In this document: piece by piece, positions 25,061-33,428 of the stretch
Numbering within the stretch: the stretch's first letter is position 1
Layout of the letters: every line of letters begins with the position of its first letter
NCBI GenBank assembly: GCA_046344715.1
Contig: JBKDKX010000008.1
Span: 1 to 64,000, forward strand
DNA: 64,000 bases
Source: CAZAQK01 sp046344715
Lineage (GTDB): Bacteria; Pseudomonadota; Alphaproteobacteria; Rickettsiales; SXRF01
Direction of reading: 5' to 3'
The notes under the pieces: model-generated
The model's input: the letters and a program-made list of their open reading frames with translations, nothing else
Told to the model about the DNA's origin: nothing
The model's database searches: none
Made by a program: the position numbers and the translations under genes

Positions 25061-25483
25061 CTATTGAATATTGATATATATTTCCTGATGCGTGCCGTTT
25101 GACAGCTCACTGCGCCACGTAATTCGGCTTATGTCAGCACCATAGCGTTGCATGGTCCCAACAATAGCCTGCAAATTCTGCCTCGACGTTGTAGGATTTG
25201 AGCGTTCAGGTACAAAAGACACAACTTCATACTGCATATCAGGCTTTATCTTCTCTGCGCTACCAATAGCCTTGGAAAGCGCATTATCAAAGTTTACGCG
25301 CGACTGGTTGAACCGAATGATAACCAGTGGCTTATCTGCCTCAACTGGTTCCGGCTTTATAAAAACATCAGCGGCAGTAACCTGTTTTTCTGCTGATGCT
25401 GACGTATCAGCATCCTGGGCAAACGCAGGCAACGAAATGCCTCCGATGATAATGGTTGTAGCAAAAGCTAGAAAACGATGCAT
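25061..25483 (-). CDS. Exported hypothetical protein, OmpA-like C-terminal pattern
   Basis: The 140-residue protein has a clear signal peptide ending LPAFA (about 1-22), then an acidic stretch. The C-terminal part has PLVIIRFNQSRVNFDNAL and a helix-strand pattern that recalls the OmpA-C fold. It lacks the classic peptidoglycan-binding NxxLSxxR motif, so peptidoglycan attachment is doubtful. AGGAG precedes the ATG on this strand. I do not know a function. Confidence 0.68.
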   Translation of the reverse strand: MHRFLAFATTIIIGGISLPAFAQDADTSASAEKQVTAADVFIKPEPVEADKPLVIIRFNQSRVNFDNALSKAIGSAEKIKPDMQYEVVSFVPERSNPTTSRQNLQAIVGTMQRYGADISRITWRSELSNGTHQEIYINIQ

Positions 25484-25621
25484 AACAGAACTCCTGATTT
25501 TTTATACGCCGCAGGGTAAATCAGCCCATGCAGCGAGTCAATTGTCATCTGTAACAATATATACCGCATTTAGGCCTTGTATTTTTGAATTATTTTGCTA
25601 GGTTTTCGCCTCTTTTGCTAA

Positions 25622-25698
25622 GGACCCGTAGCTCAGTTGGATAGAGCATTTGACTACGAATCAAAAGGTCGGGCGTTCGAGTCGCTCCGGGTCCGCCA
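25622..25698 (+). tRNA. tRNA-Arg (anticodon ACG)
   Basis: Acceptor arms GGACCCG and CGGGTCC pair fully. The D arm is GCTCAGTTGGATAGAGC, and the anticodon loop CTACGAA gives ACG (25656-25658). The T arm contains GTTCGAG, and CCA is encoded. The A34 is normally edited to inosine by TadA and reads CGU, CGC and CGA. Confidence 0.97.
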
Positions 25699-25714
25699 TT
25701 TACCCCCTTCCCCG

Positions 25715-25732
25715 CTGTCACAAAACTGCCAT
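25715..25732 (+). promoter_or_regulatory. Pho-box-like site upstream of the 593-residue unknown gene
   Basis: CTGTCAC-AAAA-CTGCCAT is a direct repeat with 11-base period. It matches the PhoB half-site CTGTCAT at 12 of 14 positions. It lies just after the tRNA and about 120 bases before the next gene. A partial third copy of this type (AACAAAACTG) is seen at 25795-25804, about 15 bases before a TATTAT. If functional, phosphate starvation would induce the downstream gene. Confidence 0.45.
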
Positions 25733-25854
25733 ATTCTTTTGGATGCGGGTTCATAGACTTGTCATATTTTCACTAGCTTGATTCTTCGCATCTTAACAAA
25801 ACTGCGCGCGCTTCCGTGATATTATGAGTCCATAAGTTAATCAGTGGGGATGTT

Positions 25855-27636
25855 ATGGATATCGTAAAATTCTTTCAGGACAATATATATAGCCCGGAAT
25901 ATGGAGCAAAGCCCGCCGGTGTTGCTGTGCCGCTGCTGGCGGCCGGTATGGGGTCATTATTTGGCGTAGTTGGTGCTGCTGTGGGCGGATTAGGCGGCGC
26001 ACTACTTGCCCCTGTCATCAATAAGTTTCTGGGTAAATTGGGCGCCTTCCTTGGCCTATCCTCTGCACCCGTGCCAGGTGGCGTAGCAAAAGTGCCAGAT
26101 ATGGCCATTGGCGAAGCCAAACAAGCCACAGAAGAAATGGCCGCACCTGTGAATGCAGCCACACCCACCGCAGAAAAAAGGCACATTCGCGCGCCCATTC
26201 TGGAACATATGAAAGTACCCTCAAAAGACGTAAGCGATGTTATCCAGCATAGAAGAAAAACATCTGAAGAGTCTGCAAAAATAGCCAGCATGCCGTCCGG
26301 TACTAATAAAAATCTCGAAGAACGTGTACGCGCTAATTGGGAATTAATTGCAACACAGGAAAAAGAAATCGGTGATTTTGTTGCCACACTCAAAAACTAT
26401 CAAACCGATCAGAAAAAATATTCTGGTGCAGGCGGTGAGCGTGAAAAACTGGTAAAAACCGTTGCATCCAGCCTTGGAATTACTGAAACAGATGCGGCAA
26501 CACTCGTTCCCGTTCTGCCGGAAATACCTGCTCATGAATGGAAAAAAGGAGAGTTTTCAGACAATCCGCTTCTAAAAGCGGATTACATAGCCGCACCAGA
26601 ATTTGAAGCCATCTACAATAAGCGCCAGCAGGAAGGCAAACTGCCAGCTGCCTATGGTAACAAAAAATGGGGCGATCTAGATACCCTCACACGCTTTGGT
26701 TATGCACTCAATGAGCTGAATGCAGAGATTATCGCTGTAAAACAATCCATAAACGTTCATAAAATCAACCCAGATGGTGAAGATCTTGGCCATCCAGACT
26801 TCAACCACGGCAACCTTAAACGTGGGTTTACATGCTTTGGTTTATATGATGATGGGTCAAAATGGACGCGCCAAAATGCCGCTGCCGTTGTCACCACCCT
26901 TCTGGCCAGAAACCCAGATGATAAAGTAGCAGAATTGCAACCAACTGGTAACTACAATACTGGATGGATCAAATTATACGCAGACTATGCAATTTCTGTA
27001 AGTTCCAGTTTCCCTGATTCCGTTCAGGAATACCAGAAAATTAAACATTATGCAGAACTGTCTGAGAAGCGTCGATACGTCATGCAACATATTGAATATC
27101 TCGAAGCGCCGCTGAGATCATTAACCAGCTTCAGGAATAATGCGCTGGTTAAAAGCCGCACGGAGGCTGAACATTTTGTCCGTGTTACATTGCCAGCGCT
27201 GAATAAATTAATCGATACCAAAACTGACTATGAAGAAGCTGGATTAACAGTGGCAAGTGTAAAATCAGAAAATGGTAAAATACGCATCGTGTTTGGCGAT
27301 AAAAAGGATGCGGCCAAAACATACACTATTGATGGCACATTTACTGAAACCGGTGATTTCTCTGTCGAAAAAGTTAACGAGAACACAACTTCACCTGCAA
27401 CTATTAAATTAGCTGATATTCAGAAAATTAAAATGCTTCTTATACCTGCTTCTAATCCTAAACCTGAACTACAGGTAGAATCCAGTATTTTGGAAGACAT
27501 TGCGAAAGCAGCTAAAGGCGCACTCAATATGGGCGTAAAGTTCTCAGGAAATGAAAAATTAGCAACCTCCTATCCCTTTGTGCCTGCACAAGCGTTACCA
27601 TTTTTAGGGCTAAATAACACAAGCCTTGCGGCATAA
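25855..27636 (+). CDS. Large unrecognised protein with glycine-rich hydrophobic N-terminus
   Basis: The 593-residue protein has a glycine/alanine-rich hydrophobic segment (about residues 20-62, with GAAVGGLGGALLAPV), which could insert into a membrane or be packed in a glycine-zipper. A charged helical middle part (about 120-230), a region with FTCFGLYDDGSKWTRQ near 320, and a C-terminal strand-rich part follow. There is no signal peptide and no enzyme motif I recognise. GTGGGG precedes the ATG. The gene has its own promoter-like elements and a Pho-box-like site. A second unknown gene follows 76 bases later. Function unknown. Confidence 0.7.
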   Translation: MDIVKFFQDNIYSPEYGAKPAGVAVPLLAAGMGSLFGVVGAAVGGLGGALLAPVINKFLGKLGAFLGLSSAPVPGGVAKVPDMAIGEAKQATEEMAAPVNAATPTAEKRHIRAPILEHMKVPSKDVSDVIQHRRKTSEESAKIASMPSGTNKNLEERVRANWELIATQEKEIGDFVATLKNYQTDQKKYSGAGGEREKLVKTVASSLGITETDAATLVPVLPEIPAHEWKKGEFSDNPLLKADYIAAPEFEAIYNKRQQEGKLPAAYGNKKWGDLDTLTRFGYALNELNAEIIAVKQSINVHKINPDGEDLGHPDFNHGNLKRGFTCFGLYDDGSKWTRQNAAAVVTTLLARNPDDKVAELQPTGNYNTGWIKLYADYAISVSSSFPDSVQEYQKIKHYAELSEKRRYVMQHIEYLEAPLRSLTSFRNNALVKSRTEAEHFVRVTLPALNKLIDTKTDYEEAGLTVASVKSENGKIRIVFGDKKDAAKTYTIDGTFTETGDFSVEKVNENTTSPATIKLADIQKIKMLLIPASNPKPELQVESSILEDIAKAAKGALNMGVKFSGNEKLATSYPFVPAQALPFLGLNNTSLAA

Positions 27637-27712
27637 AAGAATAATTCTTTCATTGTATACTCTTTGGCGTTATGCTCGCTCAAGCGGATTAGCAAAAACG
27701 CATGGGGTTGTT

Positions 27713-28186
27713 ATGGCAAAAAATAAAATGGTTTTGGGTTTAGCACTGGGTGGCATTGTGCTTCTGGTACTGTTCTTGTTTACCCGTGATGGTATGCAGC
27801 CCGATCGCAAGCCACGCAATACTCCAAAAAGCAACGTTGCTGCTACGCAGGCAAAGCCTGCTCCGGAACGAAAGGTGATGGTTGTTAAACAGGAACGTAA
27901 GGTTTCTAATAAAGCTAAACGCCGTGAGAGAATCTTAAAACGCTGGGCTAAAATGACTCCCGAACAGCGCAAAGAGTTCATGAAAAAACACCCCAACTTC
28001 AAGCCACCAGCTCAGACACCTGCCACTGCCGGTGCAAAACCAGCAAGTTCGGCACCTTCTAAAACGGATAAAACAAAAGCGGCGGCACAGCCAACCACAA
28101 CCACCAAACAGAAAACAACCACCAGTACAACTACAACAAAAACGCAACAGCCTGCTAAGACCACCACGCAGCAAAAAGCTAACTAA
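27713..28186 (+). CDS. Small membrane-anchored basic protein with Thr/Gln/Lys-rich tail
   Basis: About 157 residues. One membrane helix (about 6-23, MVLGLALGGIVLLVLFLF) is followed by a basic region containing RRERILKRWAKMTPEQRKEF. The MTPEQRKEF motif is common in DUF3106-like and related periplasmic proteins. The last 40 residues are low-complexity, almost only Thr, Lys, Gln and Ala. I chose the ATG at 27713, preceded by GGGG, because an earlier start would add a stretch unlike a protein. No function recognised. Confidence 0.6.
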   Translation: MAKNKMVLGLALGGIVLLVLFLFTRDGMQPDRKPRNTPKSNVAATQAKPAPERKVMVVKQERKVSNKAKRRERILKRWAKMTPEQRKEFMKKHPNFKPPAQTPATAGAKPASSAPSKTDKTKAAAQPTTTTKQKTTTSTTTTKTQQPAKTTTQQKAN

Positions 28187-28648
28187 AGTTTTTGGTAACA
28201 GTGGTCAGACTATTTTGAGCCTATATTTATAGGATACCCTTGCTGTGTGTGCACCGGAAGGGGTAAAGTTGGAATTATAGAGCATTCCCTTAATAACCAT
28301 CTTGTGCAAATGGTTTTGTCATACCGTTGAAGTCTGGTAACCATATGCCTGCCAAAGCATTGTATAGTGTTTTGACGCAAGAATAACATGCTACGTCATT
28401 ACGAGCACAGCGAAGCAATTCAGCGTGCCGCGTCTGCGGCACTATAGATTCTATAACGCACCTATGCTTTAACTGGATTGCCGCGTTGCTACGCTCCTCG
28501 CAATGACGGTTTGGAGCATTCTTATATCAAATGACTATAGCGCTAGAGTCGCAGGATGTGGTTAAATCGATAACCATGAGGCGTGCCACATAATCTTTTT
28601 ATAAACACGGGTATCGGCCTTCGCCGGTACGACAATCTAATTATATAA
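28187..28648. other. Gene-free stretch with palindromic repeats
   Basis: I see no gene in these 462 bases. They contain a 116-bp palindromic element at 28394-28509, and a second hairpin at 28611-28630 (GTATCGGC and GCCGGTAC) of the type found near 61280-61368. The part before 28390 shows no recognisable feature. The hairpin just downstream of the terC stop may stop its transcript. Confidence 0.6.
28394..28509. repeat. Dispersed palindromic element with long imperfect inverted ends
   Basis: The left end CGTCATTACGAGCACAGCG and the right end CGCTCCTCGCAATGACGG are imperfect inverted copies, continuing inward as AAGCAATTCAG and CTGGATTGCCG. Total length is 116 bases with no coding content. Very similar palindromes (CGTCATTGCGAGC...GCTCGCAATGACG) occur in many proteobacterial genomes. 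Mobility by an unlinked transposase is likely but not shown. Confidence 0.7.
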
Positions 28649-29392
28649 CTAAAGCATCTCTTCCAGCTTTTCAGCCTCTGGGTCTGCCTTACGGTTCTTC
28701 CTGTGTTTGCGGCGCACCAGCGTGTTGAGTGCCTCCACAAGGATAGAGAAGCCAAACGCAAAATATATATAGGCTTTCGGCACATCTATATGCATACCCT
28801 CTGCCACCAGTACTGTGCCAATCATGAGAATAAAGGCAAGCGCCAGCATCTTGAAGGTGGGGTTTTCACGCAGGAATTTTGCAATATGGCCAGAGCAGAT
28901 AATCATCACAATCATAGACACTACAACCGCAGCAACCATCACCGATAAGTTATCGGCAATGCCCACCGCCGTCATGATAGAGTCAAACGAGAATACAATA
29001 TCAATAATCACAATCTGTATAACCGCGCCACGGAAGCTGGTTTTGGCTACCATCTCGCGCTTACCTTCCAGCCCATCCATATCAGCGTGAATTTCCAGCG
29101 TACTTTTTCCTATAAGGAATATACCACCGGCGATTAACAACATATCCCGAATTGAAACACCGTGCTCCATTACGGTAAAGAGCGGCTCGGTAAGCTGCAT
29201 AATCCATGAAAGGCTGGCAAGCATCGCCACACGAATGCCAAGCGCAAGAGAAAGCCCGATAATACGTGCCTTCTGTCGCTGCTCTTTCGGCAGGCTTTCT
29301 GCTACCAGAGCAATAAAGATGAGGTTATCAATACCCAGCACAATCTCAAGTAAACTGAGTGTCAGGAAACTGAGTATTATTCCGCTTTCCAT
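28649..29392 (-). CDS. TerC-family integral membrane protein
   Basis: The 247-residue protein has about seven membrane helices. The family's paired acidic motifs are present: EIVLGIDNLIFIALVAE near residue 17 and DIVFSFDSIMTAVG near residue 135. Family members (TerC, Alx, YceF types) are now linked to metal export, mainly manganese, often during protein secretion. The acidic residues would line the metal path. The specific substrate here is not evident and no yybP-type manganese riboswitch is seen upstream. Confidence 0.92.
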   Translation of the reverse strand: MESGIILSFLTLSLLEIVLGIDNLIFIALVAESLPKEQRQKARIIGLSLALGIRVAMLASLSWIMQLTEPLFTVMEHGVSIRDMLLIAGGIFLIGKSTLEIHADMDGLEGKREMVAKTSFRGAVIQIVIIDIVFSFDSIMTAVGIADNLSVMVAAVVVSMIVMIICSGHIAKFLRENPTFKMLALAFILMIGTVLVAEGMHIDVPKAYIYFAFGFSILVEALNTLVRRKHRKNRKADPEAEKLEEML

Positions 29393-29553
29393 GGCTTGCC
29401 CTATGTCGTTAGTTGTGTGGTTTTTATACTAACTATTTATATTTCGCAATACTATACGTGCGTGTATCTGACACCTATTACATAATATTTCGTTCGAATT
29501 TATTCTTTAATGCTGCTAACAATGTGTGCAACCAACTTAATGGAGGCTTTACT

Positions 29554-30039
29554 ATGAATTCTATTCAGAAATTAATGATACTTGCAGCACTAGGCGTTTG
29601 GGGATCAGTAGCCTATGCCGAAGATGCCAAAGTTGAAACTACCGCCAAAGCTGTGCATGAAGACTGGTCTAAAATGCCAGCCGATATCAAAGATGCCGAG
29701 CGTGATGCTTTTAAAGCAAAATGGGAAGCCATGAGCCCCGATGAAAAGAAAGCTTTCCATGAAAAGCGTAAAGCAGAGCGCATGGAACGCCGCGCCAAGA
29801 TGAAAGAAAAATGGGACAATGCCTCACCCGAAGAACGCGAGAAAATGAAAGCAGAGCGTAAAGAGCGCAAAGAAGAACGTCGTGAAAAGATGAAGGAGAA
29901 GTGGGACAACGCCACACCTGAACAACGCGCGAAAATGAAAGAAAAGCATGAACATCGCAAAGAGATACGTGGGGAGCGTCGTGAAAAAATGAAGGAAATG
30001 CGCGACAGCCACGATGGTCATAAAGGCGGAAAACACTAA
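29554..30039 (+). CDS. Exported Lys/Glu/Arg-rich coiled-coil protein with internal repeats
   Basis: About 161 residues. A signal peptide (about 1-22, ending VAYA) leads to a highly charged helical protein. A motif MKEKWDNAxPEE/QR occurs twice (about residues 87 and 113), with the related MPADIKDAERDAFKAKW and MSPDEKKAFHEKR before. The last residues are His/Lys rich (HDGHKGGKH). Repeats of this type are found in DUF3106-like and CpxP/Spy-like periplasmic proteins, which makes a chaperone or metal-related periplasmic role possible. TGGAGG precedes the ATG. A strong terminator follows. Confidence 0.68.
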   Translation: MNSIQKLMILAALGVWGSVAYAEDAKVETTAKAVHEDWSKMPADIKDAERDAFKAKWEAMSPDEKKAFHEKRKAERMERRAKMKEKWDNASPEEREKMKAERKERKEERREKMKEKWDNATPEQRAKMKEKHEHRKEIRGERREKMKEMRDSHDGHKGGKH

Positions 30040-30060
30040 GCTTTATTGAATATTGGAAAA

Positions 30061-30099
30061 AGAATCCGGCAAAATTTAGATTGCCGGATTCTTTTTTTT
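30061..30099 (+). terminator. Rho-independent terminator, overlaps the rarA 3' end
   Basis: AGAATCCGGCAA (30061-30072) and TTGCCGGATTCT (30081-30092) form a perfect 12-bp stem with an 8-base loop, followed by a run of eight T. It ends the upstream plus-strand gene. The other strand has A-rich sequence downstream, so it can also fold for the converging rarA gene, whose last codons and stop (from 30076) lie in the hairpin. Confidence 0.92.
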
Positions 30100-31377
30100 G
30101 CGAAGCTTATCCCAATATTCCAGCCGCTTGAGTATTTCACGCTCAAATCCGCGTTCTACCGGCTGGTAATAGCTTTTCCGCGTCATGGTTTCCGGAAAAT
30201 AGTTCTGGCCGGAGAACCCGTCTTCCTCATCATGGTCGTAGGCATAGTTTTTTCCATAACCAAGACTACCCATCATCTTGGTTGGAGCATTGAGTATATG
30301 CATGGGGGGCATGAGCGAGCCATATTCAGCCGCATCCCGTTTTGATGATTTAAACGCCACATACGCCGCGTTCGATTTAGGCGCAGTGCCGAGATAGATC
30401 ACCAACTGCGCCAATGCCAGATCACCTTCCGGCGACCCTAAAAATTCATAGGCATCTTTAGCGGCATTGGCCTGTACCAAGGCCTGCGGATCGGCAAGTC
30501 CAATATCCTCCACCGCAAAACGTACCAGCCTGCGAAGTATGTATAAGGGGTTTTCACCACCAGCGAGCATCCGCGCCAGCCAATAGAGTGACGCATCCAC
30601 ATCCGAACCACGCAGGCTCTTATGCAACGCGCTGATGAGGTTATAATGCGCATCCTGGTGTTTATCATACAGCGGCGCACGCTTCTGGATATATGCTGCC
30701 AGACCCGCCACATCCATCGCTGCTTTGCCATTATAAGCAAACAATATCTCACAGAAATTGAGCAGCGCACGCCCGTCGCCGTCTGCCATACCAATCAGCG
30801 TATGGCGTGCATCAGGCGCAAGCGGCAGTGCTTTACCCATGCATTCTTCTGCGCGTGTGAGAAGCTTTTCCAACGCTTCAGTATCCAGACGATTTAATAC
30901 CACCACCTGCATACGTGAAAGGAGCGCAGCATTTAACTCAAACGAGGGATTTTCCGTTGTGGCACCGATAAGCACAATCGTACCGTCTTCAATCACCGGC
31001 AGGAACACATCCTGCTGTGCACGGTTAAAACGGTGTATCTCATCGACAAATACAACGGTACGCTTGCCATCCTGAGATCGGAGTTTTGCACGCTCGAACA
31101 ATGTTTTGAGGTCGGCTACACCAGATGAAACCGCTGATACTGTTTCGTATTCATAGGCACTTTGGCTGGCAATAAGGCGTGCGAGGGTAGTTTTTCCACT
31201 GCCAGGCGGCCCCCAGAGAATGAATGAGGTAAGCTTACCACCATCCAGCATAGCACGCAGCATATGATTATCGGCAAGCAGATGCCCCTGCCCCAATAAT
31301 TCCGAAACAGATTGCGGACGCAAACGCTCTGCAAGCGGCGCCGATGGCTTATCTATAACTTCAAATAATGATTTCAT
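30076..31377 (-). CDS. rarA: Replication-associated recombination protein A (RarA/MgsA)
   Basis: The 433-residue AAA+ ATPase has Walker A GPPGSGKTT, Walker B VVFVDEIHRFNRAQQD and the sensor region IGATTENPSFELNAALLSR. The C-terminal part has the RarA tetramerisation region, with LRRLVRFAVEDIGLADPQAL and AYDHDEEDGF. RarA acts at stalled replication forks with RecA and SSB. Length is as in the family. The gene's 3' end shares a terminator hairpin with the converging gene. Confidence 0.95.
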   Translation of the reverse strand: MKSLFEVIDKPSAPLAERLRPQSVSELLGQGHLLADNHMLRAMLDGGKLTSFILWGPPGSGKTTLARLIASQSAYEYETVSAVSSGVADLKTLFERAKLRSQDGKRTVVFVDEIHRFNRAQQDVFLPVIEDGTIVLIGATTENPSFELNAALLSRMQVVVLNRLDTEALEKLLTRAEECMGKALPLAPDARHTLIGMADGDGRALLNFCEILFAYNGKAAMDVAGLAAYIQKRAPLYDKHQDAHYNLISALHKSLRGSDVDASLYWLARMLAGGENPLYILRRLVRFAVEDIGLADPQALVQANAAKDAYEFLGSPEGDLALAQLVIYLGTAPKSNAAYVAFKSSKRDAAEYGSLMPPMHILNAPTKMMGSLGYGKNYAYDHDEEDGFSGQNYFPETMTRKSYYQPVERGFEREILKRLEYWDKLRKKKNPAI

Positions 31378-31391
31378 ACAACGGCCTGTAA

Positions 31392-32396
31392 TCAGGCTGG
31401 CATTGTCCCAGACTTACGCTTATGCAGCAACCATAATAATGCGCCAGGCATACTCATCAACATAGACATCAGTCCAGTTTGCAGGGAAATAGCCACCGCA
31501 TCACCGCTTGAAATACCTACAAGCCCGAGAAACCAGACCATGCTTACCTCACGCACACCCCAGCCGCCAATGGATATTGGAAGCGTGGTAATGAGCATCA
31601 CCAACGGCACAAACATAAGAGCGTGCTGGAAAGAAAGCGGCACACCCATGCCCTGCGCGATAATATAAGTGCACGCACAACTGAATATATGCGCAGCCAC
31701 CGCAAACACCAATGCATTAAAGCCAGTGCCGGAGCTTCTTACCATCTGACGCAAGCAGCCAATAAAATAAAGCCCAAAATGCACGAGTTTAATGTGTTTA
31801 TACGGCGCAAAAAATTTCTCGATTCCACGCAAAAACCAAAGTCCAAGCAGCAGCGATATCATAATAATGATGTAGGCCAGCCAGAAATTAAACCCCATTA
31901 CATCAGCAAGCATAGGCAGCATGGCGCACACAATCACCGCTAGTGCAGCCAACGCAATTAACCTGTCTAAAATGATAGAATTTACCGATAGTGATAATGA
32001 AATGCGCTCCGATTTGGTTATCCATACCCGCACCACATCGCCCCCCACTGTGCCCGGCAGACAACTGCTGAAAAATACGCTGATATAATAAAGCCGCACT
32101 GCATCCCAAGTGCTGATGACTGCTTTCCCAAATTCAGACAGTGAAGACAAAATATACCGCCAGCGCAAGCCCCCCAGCACAATCTGACAAAAAATGCATA
32201 ACCCAGCAAGCAACAGACCTTCGATTTTTTGTTGCTGGATAGTGTGGGCCAGATCCTCAAACGTTACATCATGCAACGCAAACCAGAAGGCTGCAGCGGT
32301 TAATGCAACCTTGAATAGCAGACTAAGAAAGGTAGAAGATTTACGCTGCTTCTGCGGAACTGGTTGCATTGATACCTGTGCTTTGCTTGGACTCAT
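31392..32396 (-). CDS. Lysylphosphatidylglycerol synthase TM-like (flippase-type) membrane protein
   Basis: About 334 residues with seven or eight membrane helices and the UPF0104/AglD-type pattern: ALHDVTFEDLA, LRWRYIL, SSCLPGTVGGDVVRVW, and GGWGVREVSMVWFLGL near the C-terminus. Members are thought to move lipids or lipid-linked precursors; the substrate is unknown. The frame is open for another 21 codons upstream. Any plausible start (ATG at 32396 or 32363) overlaps the end of the flagellin gene by 20-60 bases. Such deep overlap suggests coupled expression or that the flagellin tail grew into this gene. Confidence 0.82.
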   Translation of the reverse strand: MSPSKAQVSMQPVPQKQRKSSTFLSLLFKVALTAAAFWFALHDVTFEDLAHTIQQQKIEGLLLAGLCIFCQIVLGGLRWRYILSSLSEFGKAVISTWDAVRLYYISVFFSSCLPGTVGGDVVRVWITKSERISLSLSVNSIILDRLIALAALAVIVCAMLPMLADVMGFNFWLAYIIIMISLLLGLWFLRGIEKFFAPYKHIKLVHFGLYFIGCLRQMVRSSGTGFNALVFAVAAHIFSCACTYIIAQGMGVPLSFQHALMFVPLVMLITTLPISIGGWGVREVSMVWFLGLVGISSGDAVAISLQTGLMSMLMSMPGALLWLLHKRKSGTMPA

Positions 32397-33288
32397 CGTC
32401 TGAAGAATTTTCTTCCTCATCCTCTGTTGCATTAAGCTCAGGTTTTTCTTCAATTTCAATCTTAAATTCTAAAACATTGAGTAAATCGCTGGATATCTTT
32501 GAAGCCTGCGCAATCACTGCCGCACCAATATCCAGCTTTAACTGCGCCTGCGTCAGCGCAAGCGTTTCAGCATCTTCATCTGTATCACTGATAACGCTTT
32601 CTGCCTGACTCACGCCAGATAATGTACTGCTTATATTGCCGCTCGCTGAAGCAAGCTGTCCTTTTGCACCCTCCAGCGCACCAATGATACTGCCGACCGT
32701 TTCAAGCGCATCTTCAATGTCTGCTTCTGCTGTGGCAGCCTTGGCCTGTGTTGTTAAATCTGGCGGAGTGGCACCAAACAACCCATCAGTTCCCACATCG
32801 CTGATGGCAATCTCTATTAAATCATCATCTTCCGGCCCAACGCGCACTTCCTTATCGGCAAATGATCCATCCAGCACTAGCTGATTCTCAAATTTTGTAT
32901 CTGCAACGATGCGATCAATTCTTGCCAGCTCTATTTCAAATTCTTTTTGCAGCTGCGCCCTGTCTTGTGCAATCAGCACATCTGAATCAGCCTGCTCTGC
33001 TAATTCCGCCGCGCGGAAAAGGCTTTCGCGCAACTTTTCCAGCCCTTCTTTTGCAACATCTACCAGTGAATCACTGGCGGCCACATCTTTGATAGCCTGA
33101 CGGTATTTGAATATCTGTGTCTGAAGACGTGTTGCGATGGAAATGCTGGATGCATCATCACTAGCGCGCAATATACGATTGCCACCTGTCAGGCGCGCGG
33201 CGGAATCCTCCGCCTGCTGCGCAACATTGCCGAACCCCAATCTTGCAGGGGTAAGAAGGCTGTTGCCGGTTGAAACCGTCGTAACCAT
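32341..33288 (-). CDS. Flagellin with unusual acidic C-terminal extension
   Basis: The 315-residue protein has the flagellin N-terminal D0/D1 helices (around NRILRASDDASSISIATRLQ) and a short variable middle. The C-terminal helix part (LDIGAAVIAQASKISSDLLNVLEF) stands around residues 245-270. Flagellins normally end there with a Leu-rich stretch. Here some 45 more residues follow, very acidic and Ser-rich, with ATEDEEENSSDDESKQST. Flagellin polymerises as the filament after export by the FliPQR-FlhB machine encoded at 6.7-8.8 kb. Whether the tail permits filament assembly is unclear. It is not next to other flagellar structure genes. Confidence 0.87.
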   Translation of the reverse strand: MVTTVSTGNSLLTPARLGFGNVAQQAEDSAARLTGGNRILRASDDASSISIATRLQTQIFKYRQAIKDVAASDSLVDVAKEGLEKLRESLFRAAELAEQADSDVLIAQDRAQLQKEFEIELARIDRIVADTKFENQLVLDGSFADKEVRVGPEDDDLIEIAISDVGTDGLFGATPPDLTTQAKAATAEADIEDALETVGSIIGALEGAKGQLASASGNISSTLSGVSQAESVISDTDEDAETLALTQAQLKLDIGAAVIAQASKISSDLLNVLEFKIEIEEKPELNATEDEEENSSDDESKQSTGINATSSAEAA

Positions 33289-33428
33289 GACTGCATGTCC
33301 GTTTCGTCATGGCATCACCTACATGGATGCTCCATAACACCAACACTCGGCTCACCTACATGATGAAACCGGACATAAAACCCCAATTCGAGGCTCTATC
33401 AGTGTAGCACAAATTAGCTGTCTATTGG

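Noticed and set aside
28394..28509. CRISPR array
   Set aside because: Inverted arms of one element, no series of direct repeats with spacers, and no cas gene nearby.
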